DNA from: Foliimonas ilicis
GTDB lineage: Bacteria > Pseudomonadota > Alphaproteobacteria > Rhizobiales > Rhizobiaceae
Direction: 5' to 3'
Assembly (NCBI RefSeq): GCF_039939195.1
Contig: NZ_JBDUUH010000003.1
Coordinates: forward strand, 248,001 to 312,000
Length of the DNA: 64,000 bases
Position 1 is the stretch's first letter. The number at the start of each line of letters is the position of its first letter. The translations under genes were made by a program, and so were the position numbers. Of this stretch, positions 1-8,059 are shown one piece after another. Under the pieces are notes generated by a model, which saw nothing but the letters and a program-made list of their open reading frames with translations, was not told the DNA's origin and did not search any database.

Positions 1-710
1 GCAAACGCGTTTACCTCTCGGTCGGCCCGCATGACCGTCCTCCGCGCGCCTATCGTGGCCGTGATTTCTGCTGGTGGCTGGGGGTTCTCGGCAAGTGGGA
101 TGCCGCGACGCCGGGGCCTGGTACGGAGCATGTAACGATCGCGGTGAGCGGTGCGCGCGGCGGTGAGACGATCGATTTCCGTCGCCTTGCCGGGCAGGGG
201 ATGATCCTTCTTGGCCGGACGGAAGATTATAAGAACGGTGTGTTGAATTTCGCACCCGATCTCATCGAGAATCTTGCGCGCGGCGATGCCAATTACATGT
301 CGCTGCTGGATGAGGCCGATGCCTATGTTGTTCGCAACGGCATCGATCTTCCAGAGGAGCCCGATGCGCGCAAGATCGAACCGGACGCGCAATGCGTGAG
401 CGATCCCATTCGTGATCTGAACCTGGCAGACGCTGGCATAAACTCCATCATCTGGGCGACGGGCTTCACGGTGGATTATAGCTGGCTGAAGGTTGACGTG
501 TTCGACGAAAAGGGCCGCCCAAAACATCAGCGCGGCGTGTCGGCCGAGCCCGGAATTTATTTCCTTGGATTGCCGTGGCAGTCGCGGCGTGGGTCCGCCT
601 TTATCTGGGGCGTCTGGCACGACGCCAAATATCTGGCGGACCATATCTCCACGCAGCGCAAATATCTTGAATATCATGAGTCCGCGAAGCAGCAGCTTCA
701 GGAGGCTTGA
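1..710 (+). CDS. Flavin-containing monooxygenase-like oxidoreductase, C-terminal part
   Basis: The frame is open from the first base of the window (codons in phase with base 3), so the N-terminus and the first dinucleotide-binding motif lie outside. The visible 235 or so residues contain KRVYLSVGPHDRPPRAYRG near the start and IIWATGFTVDYSW further on. The latter matches the ATGF/Y motif near the end of the FAD/NADP-binding fold in group B flavoprotein monooxygenases (COG2072, FMO/CzcO type). These enzymes use NADPH and oxygen to hydroxylate or oxygenate nitrogen, sulfur or carbonyl compounds. It precedes a Rid protein, DUF1028 and an aldehyde dehydrogenase on the same strand, which suggests a shared pathway for an amine or heterocycle. 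The substrate cannot be read from the sequence. Confidence 0.8.
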   Translation, partial: KRVYLSVGPHDRPPRAYRGRDFCWWLGVLGKWDAATPGPGTEHVTIAVSGARGGETIDFRRLAGQGMILLGRTEDYKNGVLNFAPDLIENLARGDANYMSLLDEADAYVVRNGIDLPEEPDARKIEPDAQCVSDPIRDLNLADAGINSIIWATGFTVDYSWLKVDVFDEKGRPKHQRGVSAEPGIYFLGLPWQSRRGSAFIWGVWHDAKYLADHISTQRKYLEYHESAKQQLQEA

Positions 711-716
711 GGGTTA

Positions 717-741
717 GGGGCGCGTCTGATTAGGCGCGTCC
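717..741 (+). terminator. Possible terminator hairpin after the monooxygenase gene
   Basis: GGGCGCG (718-724) can pair with CGCGTCC (735-741), including one G-T wobble, around a 10-base loop. It begins 7 bases after the stop codon and is followed by TTAG rather than a run of T, so it is a weak candidate. Confidence 0.35.
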
Positions 742-902
742 TTAGCAAGGCAAAGAAATACTATTCTTCAAAGTTTTTGAGCGCTGTGAAAACATTGCCG
801 CAACATGCGGAGTGTGATTGCAGCGCTTTTTGCAGATGGACCCGTTGGGCAGCTATTGGCACAACGGATCCTAGATTTCGAGCCGACCCGATGGAGACCA
901 GA

Positions 903-1319
903 ATGGCGCACGACCGAATTCGCAAATTCAATACGAAAGAGACGTATCCCGAGCAGAAGCTGGACAACGATCTTTGCCAAGCGGTCGTGACGCGGGGCGG
1001 CAAGACTGTCTATCTGCGCGGCCAGTGCCCGCAGGATCTGGATACGGCCAAGAACATCGAAAGCCACGACCCGGTCGAGCAGACCCACAAGGTCATGCAG
1101 AACATCAAGCAACTCATCGAAGAGTGCGGCGGCACCATGGAGCATCTCGTCAAGGTCGTCGTCTACATCACCGATGTACGCCACCGCGAGGCCGTCTATC
1201 GCACCATGGGCGAGTACATCAAGGGTGTGCATCCGGTATCGACGGGCCTCGTCGTTCAGGCGCTGGCCCGGCCCGATTGGCTGGTCGAAATCGACGGCAC
1301 CGCCGTCATCCCGGACTGA
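903..1319 (+). CDS. RidA/YjgF/YER057c (Rid) family protein
   Basis: A 138-residue single-domain Rid protein. Recognisable family blocks are VYLRGQCPQD (residues 37-46), VKVVVYITD (83-91) and the C-terminal VEIDGTAVI. Start choice: ATG 903 has GGAGA five bases upstream, so the ATG at 891 is less likely. True RidA deaminases hydrolyse reactive imines and enamines using an arginine (Arg105 in Salmonella RidA). By hand alignment the equivalent position here is Ser113 (HPVSTGLVV), so RidA-type deaminase activity is doubtful and it probably belongs to another Rid subgroup. It is followed after 5 bases by DUF1028 and then an aldehyde dehydrogenase, so it is likely part of one catabolic operon. Confidence 0.9.
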   Translation: MAHDRIRKFNTKETYPEQKLDNDLCQAVVTRGGKTVYLRGQCPQDLDTAKNIESHDPVEQTHKVMQNIKQLIEECGGTMEHLVKVVVYITDVRHREAVYRTMGEYIKGVHPVSTGLVVQALARPDWLVEIDGTAVIPD

Positions 1320-1324
1320 GTCGC

Positions 1325-1996
1325 ATGACATTCTCCATCGTAGCACGCTGCAGCCAGACAGGTATGTTTGGCGTCGCAGTCTCGTCGTCATCGCCAGCCG
1401 TTGCAGCACGCTGCGCTTATGCGCAGGCTGGTGTCGGTGCCGTGGCAAGCCAGAACATCACCGACCCGACTTTGGGCACGCGGGGGCTGGAGCTTCTGGC
1501 GCGAGGCGCGTCTGCCGCGGAAGCCGTCGCGATCCTGAAACGTGCCGATTACAGCGAATATCGTCAGGTTCTGGCGGTTGATGCGACAGGAATGAGCGCG
1601 ATCCATTCGGGGCCGAAAGCGCTCGGTATCTGGTCCGAAGCGCGCGCGGAGAACGTTGCATGCGGCGGCAATCTTCTGGCCAATGACGGCATTCCGCAGG
1701 CCATGGTCGACGCGTTTCTGGCATCCGAAGGCCATCTCGGCGACCGCCTGATTGCAGTGATGCGCGCGGCTCTCAAGGCTGGCGGCGAGGCCGGTCCGGT
1801 TCGGTCCGCCGGTATGAAGCTGGTTCGTGACGTTTCATGGCCGGTCGCGGATTTGCGGTGCGACTGGACCGAGGAATGCCCGATCGAGCAGGTCGCGATG
1901 TTGTGGGAACTCTACAAGCCGCAGCTCGACGCCTATGTGACTCGCGCAATCAATCCATCGGATGCTCCGAGCTACGGCGTACCCGGCGACGAATAA
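1325..1996 (+). CDS. DUF1028 family protein (Ntn-hydrolase-like fold)
   Basis: A 223-residue protein beginning MTFSIVARCSQTGMFGVAVSSSSPAVAARC, the typical start of DUF1028 (COG3342). The family is predicted to have an Ntn-hydrolase-like fold and often occurs next to Rid proteins and M20 peptidases in catabolic clusters. The ATG lies 5 bases after the Rid stop codon, so translation is probably coupled. No signal peptide or membrane segment is visible. The biochemical function of the family is not established. Here an amidohydrolase-like role in the same pathway as the Rid protein and aldehyde dehydrogenase is only an inference. Confidence 0.85.
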   Translation: MTFSIVARCSQTGMFGVAVSSSSPAVAARCAYAQAGVGAVASQNITDPTLGTRGLELLARGASAAEAVAILKRADYSEYRQVLAVDATGMSAIHSGPKALGIWSEARAENVACGGNLLANDGIPQAMVDAFLASEGHLGDRLIAVMRAALKAGGEAGPVRSAGMKLVRDVSWPVADLRCDWTEECPIEQVAMLWELYKPQLDAYVTRAINPSDAPSYGVPGDE

Positions 1997-2010
1997 GGAC
2001 AGGGACCGTC

Positions 2011-3501
2011 ATGAGCGAACTCAGCCACAAGGACTGGATCAGCAAGGCGGCCGCGATCCGCTTTCGCGACAAGGCTTTCATCGACGGAAAATACGTGCCG
2101 GCACGGTCTGGCCGGACCTTTGCCAGCATCAATCCGGCAACGGGCGAGACGCTGGCAGAGGTTGCTTCATGCAGCGAAGAAGATATCGAACTGGCAGTCG
2201 CGGCGGCGCGGCGCAGCTTCGATTCCGGCGTATGGTCCCGCGCCAAGCCCGCGCATCGCAAGGAAGTGCTGCTGCGCTTAGCGCAATTGCTGCGCGAAAA
2301 TCTGCATGAGCTTGCCCTGCTGGAATCGCTCGACATGGGCAAGCTGGTCAATGACGCATCGACCGTCGATGTGCCCGGTTCAGCGGCAATCTTCCAGTGG
2401 TACGGCGAGGCGATCGACAAGATTTATGACGAAGTGGCTCCGACAGGCGAGGGCGATCTCGTGCTCGTTCGGCGTGAACCGCTGGGCGTCGTCGGCGCGG
2501 TCGTGCCGTGGAATTTCCCGCTCGACATGGCGACGTGGAAATGCGCGCCGGCACTTGCTGCGGGCAATTCCATCGTGCTGAAGCCCGCCGAGCAATCACC
2601 TTTCTCCGCACTTCGTCTGGCAGAGCTTGCGATGGAGGCGGGACTCCCCGCCGGTGTTCTCAACGTCGTGCCTGGCCTTGGCGAGACTGCCGGGCAGGCG
2701 CTCGGCCGCCACATGGAAGTGGATTGCCTTGCCTTCACCGGTTCGACCGCTGTCGGCAAGCTGTTTCTGCAGTATTCCGGCCAGTCGAATATGAAGCAGG
2801 TCTGGCTGGAAACCGGCGGCAAAAGCCCGAACCTCGTCTTTGCCGATTGCAACAATCTCGATGCCGCTGCCGACATGGCCGCCTTCGGCATCTTCTTCAA
2901 TCAGGGCGAGGTTTGCTCGGCCAATTCACGGCTGCTGGTTCAGCGCAGCATCAAGGATGCGCTGGTCGAAAAGCTGGTGGAACGCGCCGCTTCCATGCAA
3001 CCCGGCGATCCGCTCGATCCGGGTTCCAAGATGGGCGCGATGGTCGATTCCGGCCATACGGCAAATGTCATGCGCTTCATCGAAGCGGGTAAAAAGACCG
3101 CGCGGCTTGTCGCGGGCGGCGAGCAGGTGACGGTGAACGGTCGCGGAAGCTTCGTGCAGCCGACGATCTTTGACGATGTGACGCATCAGGATGTGTTGGC
3201 GCGCGACGAGATATTCGGGCCGGTTCTGTCGATCATCGCCTTCGATGACGAAGAAGAAGCAATCCGCATGGCCAATGACAGCCCCTATGGGCTGGCTGCG
3301 TCGCTGTGGACGGACAGCCTTTCGCGCGCCCATCGCGTGGCGGCAAGGCTGCATGCTGGCACAGTTTCGGTGAACACCGTCGATGCGCTGAGCCCGATGA
3401 CGCCATTCGGCGGTTTCAAGCAGTCCGGCTTCGGTCGCGACCTGTCGCTTCATGCGCTCGATAAATATACCGCATTGAAAACCACCTGGATCAAGTATTG
3501 A
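2011..3501 (+). CDS. NAD(P)-dependent aldehyde dehydrogenase, PuuC-like
   Basis: A 496-residue aldehyde dehydrogenase. The catalytic glutamate lies in WLETGGKSPNL (Glu267) and the nucleophile in NQGEVCSANSRLLV (Cys302). VVPWNFPLDMATWKCAPALAAGNSIVLKPAEQ is the cofactor-binding region (given in part). The NQGEVC context is shared with gamma-glutamyl-gamma-aminobutyraldehyde dehydrogenase (PuuC) and related aminoaldehyde dehydrogenases, so an aminoaldehyde from polyamine or amine oxidation is a plausible substrate. The ATG is 14 bases past the DUF1028 stop; a GGACAGGGA stretch precedes it. It is the last gene before a LysR regulator reading the same way. Precise substrate unknown. Confidence 0.9.
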   Translation: MSELSHKDWISKAAAIRFRDKAFIDGKYVPARSGRTFASINPATGETLAEVASCSEEDIELAVAAARRSFDSGVWSRAKPAHRKEVLLRLAQLLRENLHELALLESLDMGKLVNDASTVDVPGSAAIFQWYGEAIDKIYDEVAPTGEGDLVLVRREPLGVVGAVVPWNFPLDMATWKCAPALAAGNSIVLKPAEQSPFSALRLAELAMEAGLPAGVLNVVPGLGETAGQALGRHMEVDCLAFTGSTAVGKLFLQYSGQSNMKQVWLETGGKSPNLVFADCNNLDAAADMAAFGIFFNQGEVCSANSRLLVQRSIKDALVEKLVERAASMQPGDPLDPGSKMGAMVDSGHTANVMRFIEAGKKTARLVAGGEQVTVNGRGSFVQPTIFDDVTHQDVLARDEIFGPVLSIIAFDDEEEAIRMANDSPYGLAASLWTDSLSRAHRVAARLHAGTVSVNTVDALSPMTPFGGFKQSGFGRDLSLHALDKYTALKTTWIKY

Positions 3502-3551
3502 TAGGGCGCGTGGGCTTGATCGTTCCTCGCAAACGAGCAACATAGAGGCCC

Positions 3552-4487
3552 ATGCCCCTACGCTTTACGCTCAGACAATTGGAATATTTCGTCGCCGTGG
3601 GCGAAGCTGGCAGCATTGCCAAGGCGGCCGAGCAGGTGAATGTCTCGCCGCCGTCGATTTCGGCCTCCATCGCGCAGCTCGAAGCCGAGTTCGGCATCCA
3701 GCTTTTCGTGCGCAAACACTCGCACGGCCTGTCGTTGACGGCAGGCGGACGGGTGTTTTTGAAGGAAGCGGCACGCCTGCTGGTCGACGCGGATGCGCTG
3801 CACGACATTGCGGGCGATATTGCCGAGCGCGTTCGTGGGCCACTGGCGGTCGGTTGCCTGCTGACTTTCGCACAGATCGTGCTTCCGGCACTTCGAACAA
3901 AATTCGAAACCGTCTATCCCGATGTCCGTGTCAGGCAATTCGAGCGCAATCAGGGGCAGTTGCTGGAAATGCTCCAGCGCGGCGAAGTCGATCTGGCGCT
4001 CACATACGACCTCGAACTCTCGCAGGATTTGACTTTCGAGCCACTCATATTGGTGCCCGCCTATGTCATGCTGCCGGCACTACACCGTTTCGCGACCAAA
4101 ACCTCGATCACCCCGGAAGAGCTTGCAGACGAGCCTATGGTGCTTCTCGATCTGCCCTTCAGCCGGGAATATTTCCTATCCGCCTTTCAGCAAAGGGGAT
4201 TGCGCCCGAACATTGCCGAGCGCACGGGCGACATAGCGGTCATGCGCTCAATGGTGGCAAACGGATTTGGGTACGGCATTGCGAATATGCGGCCGCTGAA
4301 CACGCTGGCGCCCGATGGAAAACCGCTGGTCTTTGTGCCGCTCGCGGGTGACCTTCGGCCGCTGACAATGGGCATTGCACTGCCTAACGCAGAACACCGT
4401 ACCCAGACGGTGCAGGCGTTCATCGAGCACTGCCGGCGCTTCGTCGTGGAACAGGGCGTTTTCGGCAGCGAACGGGTTGTCGAATAG
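3552..4487 (+). CDS. LysR-family transcriptional regulator
   Basis: A 311-residue LysR-type regulator. The N-terminal winged helix-turn-helix runs from about residue 4 to 62 (LRQLEYFVAVGEAGSIAKAAEQ onward, with SPPSISASIAQLE as the recognition helix). A periplasmic-binding-like effector domain follows (about 90-295). It reads in the same direction as the upstream Rid/DUF1028/aldehyde dehydrogenase genes and converges, 6 bases apart, with the M20 hydrolase gene on the other strand. It probably senses a pathway intermediate and controls the neighbouring amine-catabolism genes, but no operator was identified. Confidence 0.9.
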   Translation: MPLRFTLRQLEYFVAVGEAGSIAKAAEQVNVSPPSISASIAQLEAEFGIQLFVRKHSHGLSLTAGGRVFLKEAARLLVDADALHDIAGDIAERVRGPLAVGCLLTFAQIVLPALRTKFETVYPDVRVRQFERNQGQLLEMLQRGEVDLALTYDLELSQDLTFEPLILVPAYVMLPALHRFATKTSITPEELADEPMVLLDLPFSREYFLSAFQQRGLRPNIAERTGDIAVMRSMVANGFGYGIANMRPLNTLAPDGKPLVFVPLAGDLRPLTMGIALPNAEHRTQTVQAFIEHCRRFVVEQGVFGSERVVE

Positions 4488-4493
4488 GGCTTC

Positions 4494-5651
4494 TTACAGC
4501 CCGCCTTCGACGAGTCTCTCCAGAAGCTTGTCCAGCATCTCGTCGCACCGCCCCATCTGCTCGATGCTGACGAATTCGTCCGGCTTGTGACCCTGCGCCA
4601 TAGAGCCCGGTCCGCACACCACGGTCGGCGTTCCGAGATCGCGGCTGAACAAGCCGCCTTCCGTGCCGAATGCCACCTTGATCGTGCCATTCGCGCCGGT
4701 CAGCGATTTCACGAAGGCGACAGCCTTTGAATCGGTCGGCGTATCGAGGCCGGGGTAGGTGTTGAAGATGTTGATGTCGATTGCTGCCTCGGGCGCGATT
4801 TGCGATGCCTCGGACACGATGCGTTCCGCGCCGCCCTTGATGCGATCCATGATCTCTTTTGGATCGTCAGCGGCGACGTTGCGGATTTCGAAATCGATCT
4901 GGCAGTGATTGGGAACGATGTTCAGCGCAACGCCTGCATTCATCTTGCCTACGTGCACCGTGGAATAAGAGATGTCGTAGTCGCCGTCACGCGCGCCTTC
5001 TTCGACAAGCCGCGCCTGCTCATCGCGCAGGAAATTGACGAAATCGCATCCGAGATGAATGGCGTTCAGCGCAAGCGGGGCCAGCGCCGAATGGCCTTCG
5101 CGGCCCGTACAGATCGCGCGCGCGCCGACTTTTCCCTTGTGGCCGGTGGCGACCTGCATGTTGGTCGGCTCGCCGATGATGCACAAAAGCGGCTTTTGGG
5201 GTGCCGCTTTCAGCATGTCGATCAGGCTATGCACGCCGAGGCAACCAAGTTCCTCATCGTAGGAAAGTGCCAGATGCAGCGGCGTCGCCAGCTTCATCTT
5301 CGACGCCTTGATGCAGGCGGCGATGGCCGCGGCGACGAAACCCTTCATGTCGGCAGTGCCGCGCCCATAGAGAAGCCCGTCGCTTTCGGTCATTTCGAAA
5401 GGGGGCTTCGTCCAGTTCTGACCGTCGATCGGCACGACGTCAGTGTGACCGGAAAGCATGATGCCGGAAACATCGTCCGGTCCGACAGTCGCGTAGAGAT
5501 TGGCCTTCGTGCCTTCGTCGTTTGCGATGATGGTGGAAGGTATGCCATGCGTTTCCAGCAATTTCGCAACGAAATTGATGAGATCCAGATTGGAATCCCG
5601 GCTGACAGTCGGAAAACCGATCAGTTTCTCTAGAATTTGAATGCTGTTCAT
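4494..5651 (-). CDS. argE: M20 family deacetylase, acetylornithine deacetylase (ArgE)-like
   Basis: A 385-residue M20 metallo-hydrolase. Zinc-ligand motifs are present: SGHTDVVP, GRGTADMKGF, DEELGCLGV and the C-terminal GPGSMAQGHKPDEFV. Overall similarity is to ArgE, which removes acetyl from N-acetylornithine, but such genes in catabolic clusters often act on other N-acyl amino acids. The start is taken at ATG 5651 (MNSIQILEKL); an in-frame GTG at 5666 would add five residues and neither has a strong ribosome-binding site. It is divergent from the trimethylamine-dehydrogenase-like gene. The gene symbol reflects family assignment, not proven arginine biosynthesis. Confidence 0.8.
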   Translation of the reverse strand: MNSIQILEKLIGFPTVSRDSNLDLINFVAKLLETHGIPSTIIANDEGTKANLYATVGPDDVSGIMLSGHTDVVPIDGQNWTKPPFEMTESDGLLYGRGTADMKGFVAAAIAACIKASKMKLATPLHLALSYDEELGCLGVHSLIDMLKAAPQKPLLCIIGEPTNMQVATGHKGKVGARAICTGREGHSALAPLALNAIHLGCDFVNFLRDEQARLVEEGARDGDYDISYSTVHVGKMNAGVALNIVPNHCQIDFEIRNVAADDPKEIMDRIKGGAERIVSEASQIAPEAAIDINIFNTYPGLDTPTDSKAVAFVKSLTGANGTIKVAFGTEGGLFSRDLGTPTVVCGPGSMAQGHKPDEFVSIEQMGRCDEMLDKLLERLVEGGL

Positions 5652-5889
5652 GCGTGGAAATCTCACTTTCTAATCATGCCTGTCTAACACGATGCGCGCG
5701 TTTTTCTAAAGGCGCATTGCCGCATTTCGGGCAGTTTTCGACGATTAGGCGGTTCCTAAGCGGTGCGGAAGAAATCTCTAGTTTCTCGCCGCGCGCCTCA
5801 CCATAAGAGTAGGCTAAATTGATCCAACCCAACGGCCTCCGTGCCGAACCGCATGTCGTTCGAACAGCGGTTCCAGGAAGGGAAAATGC

Positions 5890-7959
5890 ATGCGTGACTC
5901 CAGGTACGACATTCTGTTCGAACCCATGAAGATCGGACCGGTCACCGCGAAGAACCGCTTCTATCAGGTGCCGCATTGCAATGGCGGCGGCTATCGCGAC
6001 CCATCGGCTGCGGCAGAAATGCGACGCATGAAATCGGAAGGCGGCTGGGGCGTCATCTTCACCGAACAGACCGAGATGCACCATACGTCCGAGATCACGC
6101 CGTTCATCGAGTTGCGGCTCTGGGACGATGCGGACATCCCCATGCTGGCGAAAATGTCCAAGGCGATGAAGCAATATGGCGCGCTGGCCGGTATCCAGCT
6201 CGCCTATTCTGGCATCAACGGACCGAACCTCTATACGAAAGAAGTGCCACGCGGACCGAGCGCCTTGCCGATCCGCACTTTCACGAACGATCCGGTTCAG
6301 GCGCGCGCCATGGACAAGCAGGACATCAAGGATCTGCGCCGCTGGCACCGAAATGCGTTTATTCGCGCCAAGCAGGCAGGGTTCGATCTGGTTTGCCTTT
6401 ACGGCGCGCATGGCTTCGGCATTATCCAGCACTTCCTGTCCACGGCGACGAACCAGCGCACTGACGAATATGGCGGCTCGCTGGAAAACCGCTCGCGGCT
6501 GATGCGCGAACTCATCGAGGAGGGGCGCGACGCCATCGGTGATACATGCGGCCTGACTCTGCGGCTTTCGCTGGACGAGATGATTGGGGAGCTCGGTTTT
6601 GCGAATTCCGAAGTGCGCGACATGATCGAAATGCATGCCGATCTGCCGGACCTTTGGGATCTGGCGCATGGCGCGTGGGAAGACTGCTCCGGCCCGTCGC
6701 GGTTCAAGGAGGAGGGCGCGCAGGAAGACCTCGTTTCCGGCATCAGGAAACTGACGTCCAAGCCGGTCGTCGGCGTTGGTCGCTTCACGTCGCCGGATGT
6801 GATGGTCAAGATGATCAAGTCCGGCACACTGGACTTCATCGGCTGCGCACGGCCTTCGATTGCCGATCCTTTCCTGCCGAAAAAGGTGGAAGAGGGCCGC
6901 ATCGAAGACATTCGCGAATGCATCGGCTGCAATATCTGCATTACCGGCGACATGACGATGTCGATCTCGCGCTGCACGCAGAACCCGACCTTCATGGAAG
7001 AATGGCGCAAAGGCTGGCACCCGGAGCGCATGCAGCCCAAGGGCGATAGCGAAAGCGTTCTCATCGTCGGTGCCGGTCCAGCCGGACTGGAAGCCGGACG
7101 TGCACTGGGCTTGCGCGGCTATCAGTTGGCGATTGCCGAGGCAGGAACTGAACTAGGTGGGCGCGTTGCGCGCGAATGCCGTTTGCCGGGGCTTTCGGCC
7201 TGGGGCCGCGTTCGCGATTATCGCCAATACCAGCTCAGCCAGATGTCGAATGTCGATATCTATTTTGAAAGCCGTCTTTCGGCGGAAGACATTCTGGCCT
7301 TCGGTTTCGAAAACATCGCGATTGCAACCGGGTCCGCATGGCGGCGCGACGGCGTTGCGCGCGCTCACGTCATTCCGATGCCGATGGATCAGGAGATGCC
7401 GATCTACACGCCGGACGATCTGATGGATGGTGATGTGCCAACCGGCAACATCGTGCTTTTCGACGATGATCACTACTATATGGGCGGCGTTCTGGCGGAA
7501 CTCATGGCCAGAAAAGGCGCGAAGGTAACGCTCATCACGCCATCGGCTTACGTTTCCGACTGGACGCGAAATACGCTGGAGCAGGGCGCTATCCATCGCA
7601 GGCTGGCCGATCTGGGCGTCGAAATCGTGCTGAACCGCACCGTGACGCGTGTCGTTTCCGGCGGTGTCGAGACGGCATGTGCTTATACCGGTGCCGGGCG
7701 CGCATATGGTGCCGATGCCGTGATTCTGGTGACGTCCCGTCAACAGGACGACAGCGTTTGGCGTGAACTTCAAGCTCGGCGCGAGGAGTGGGTCGACAAC
7801 GGTATCCGCTCGATCAAGGTGATCGGCGACGCCGAGGCGCCCGGCCCGATTGCCTGGGCGACCTATGCGGGTCATCGTTATGCGCGCGAACTGGACGAGG
7901 CCGATATTGGCGATGCGCTGCCATTCCGCCGCGAGATAACGGCACTAGCAGCAGATTAA
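5890..7959 (+). CDS. Trimethylamine/dimethylglycine dehydrogenase-like iron-sulfur flavoprotein
   Basis: A 689-residue two-part flavoenzyme of the trimethylamine dehydrogenase / 2,4-dienoyl-CoA reductase family. Residues 1-370 or so form the FMN-binding barrel. NRFYQVPHCNGG places a cysteine at residue 30, the position that carries covalent 6-S-cysteinyl-FMN in trimethylamine dehydrogenase. A 4Fe-4S ligand set follows: Cys344, Cys347, Cys350 and Cys363 (CIGCNIC and RCTQNP). VLIVGAGPAGLEAGRALG starts the ADP/FAD-binding half. The family demethylates methylated amines such as trimethylamine, dimethylglycine or N-methylproline, releasing formaldehyde. GGAAGGGAAAA precedes the ATG. The true substrate is undetermined. 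An M20 hydrolase diverges from it, and a DMT transporter follows. Confidence 0.85.
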   Translation: MRDSRYDILFEPMKIGPVTAKNRFYQVPHCNGGGYRDPSAAAEMRRMKSEGGWGVIFTEQTEMHHTSEITPFIELRLWDDADIPMLAKMSKAMKQYGALAGIQLAYSGINGPNLYTKEVPRGPSALPIRTFTNDPVQARAMDKQDIKDLRRWHRNAFIRAKQAGFDLVCLYGAHGFGIIQHFLSTATNQRTDEYGGSLENRSRLMRELIEEGRDAIGDTCGLTLRLSLDEMIGELGFANSEVRDMIEMHADLPDLWDLAHGAWEDCSGPSRFKEEGAQEDLVSGIRKLTSKPVVGVGRFTSPDVMVKMIKSGTLDFIGCARPSIADPFLPKKVEEGRIEDIRECIGCNICITGDMTMSISRCTQNPTFMEEWRKGWHPERMQPKGDSESVLIVGAGPAGLEAGRALGLRGYQLAIAEAGTELGGRVARECRLPGLSAWGRVRDYRQYQLSQMSNVDIYFESRLSAEDILAFGFENIAIATGSAWRRDGVARAHVIPMPMDQEMPIYTPDDLMDGDVPTGNIVLFDDDHYYMGGVLAELMARKGAKVTLITPSAYVSDWTRNTLEQGAIHRRLADLGVEIVLNRTVTRVVSGGVETACAYTGAGRAYGADAVILVTSRQQDDSVWRELQARREEWVDNGIRSIKVIGDAEAPGPIAWATYAGHRYARELDEADIGDALPFRREITALAAD

Positions 7960-7993
7960 GGGCGCTCGGAACCTTGTAGTCCAGAGGATATGA

Positions 7994-8032
7994 TGGGTGG
8001 CGCAAAGCCTGGCTTTGTGCGACGAGCACCCA
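7994..8032 (+). other. Strong stem-loop between the flavoprotein and DMT transporter genes
   Basis: An inner 9-bp stem (8000-8008 with 8012-8020, one G-T wobble, 3-base loop) is enclosed by a 6-bp outer stem, TGGGTG 7994-7999 with CACCCA 8027-8032. No clear T run follows. It may terminate the upstream message or act as a leader structure for the transporter. It also argues against a GTG start at 7997, which would lie inside it. Confidence 0.55.
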
Positions 8033-8059
8033 ACATATTCTCAAGCGCGAATTACACCA

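Noticed and set aside
5674..7020. Open frame of 448 codons on the minus strand
   Set aside because: Antisense shadow of the trimethylamine-dehydrogenase-like gene, whose coding sense is proven by cofactor motifs.
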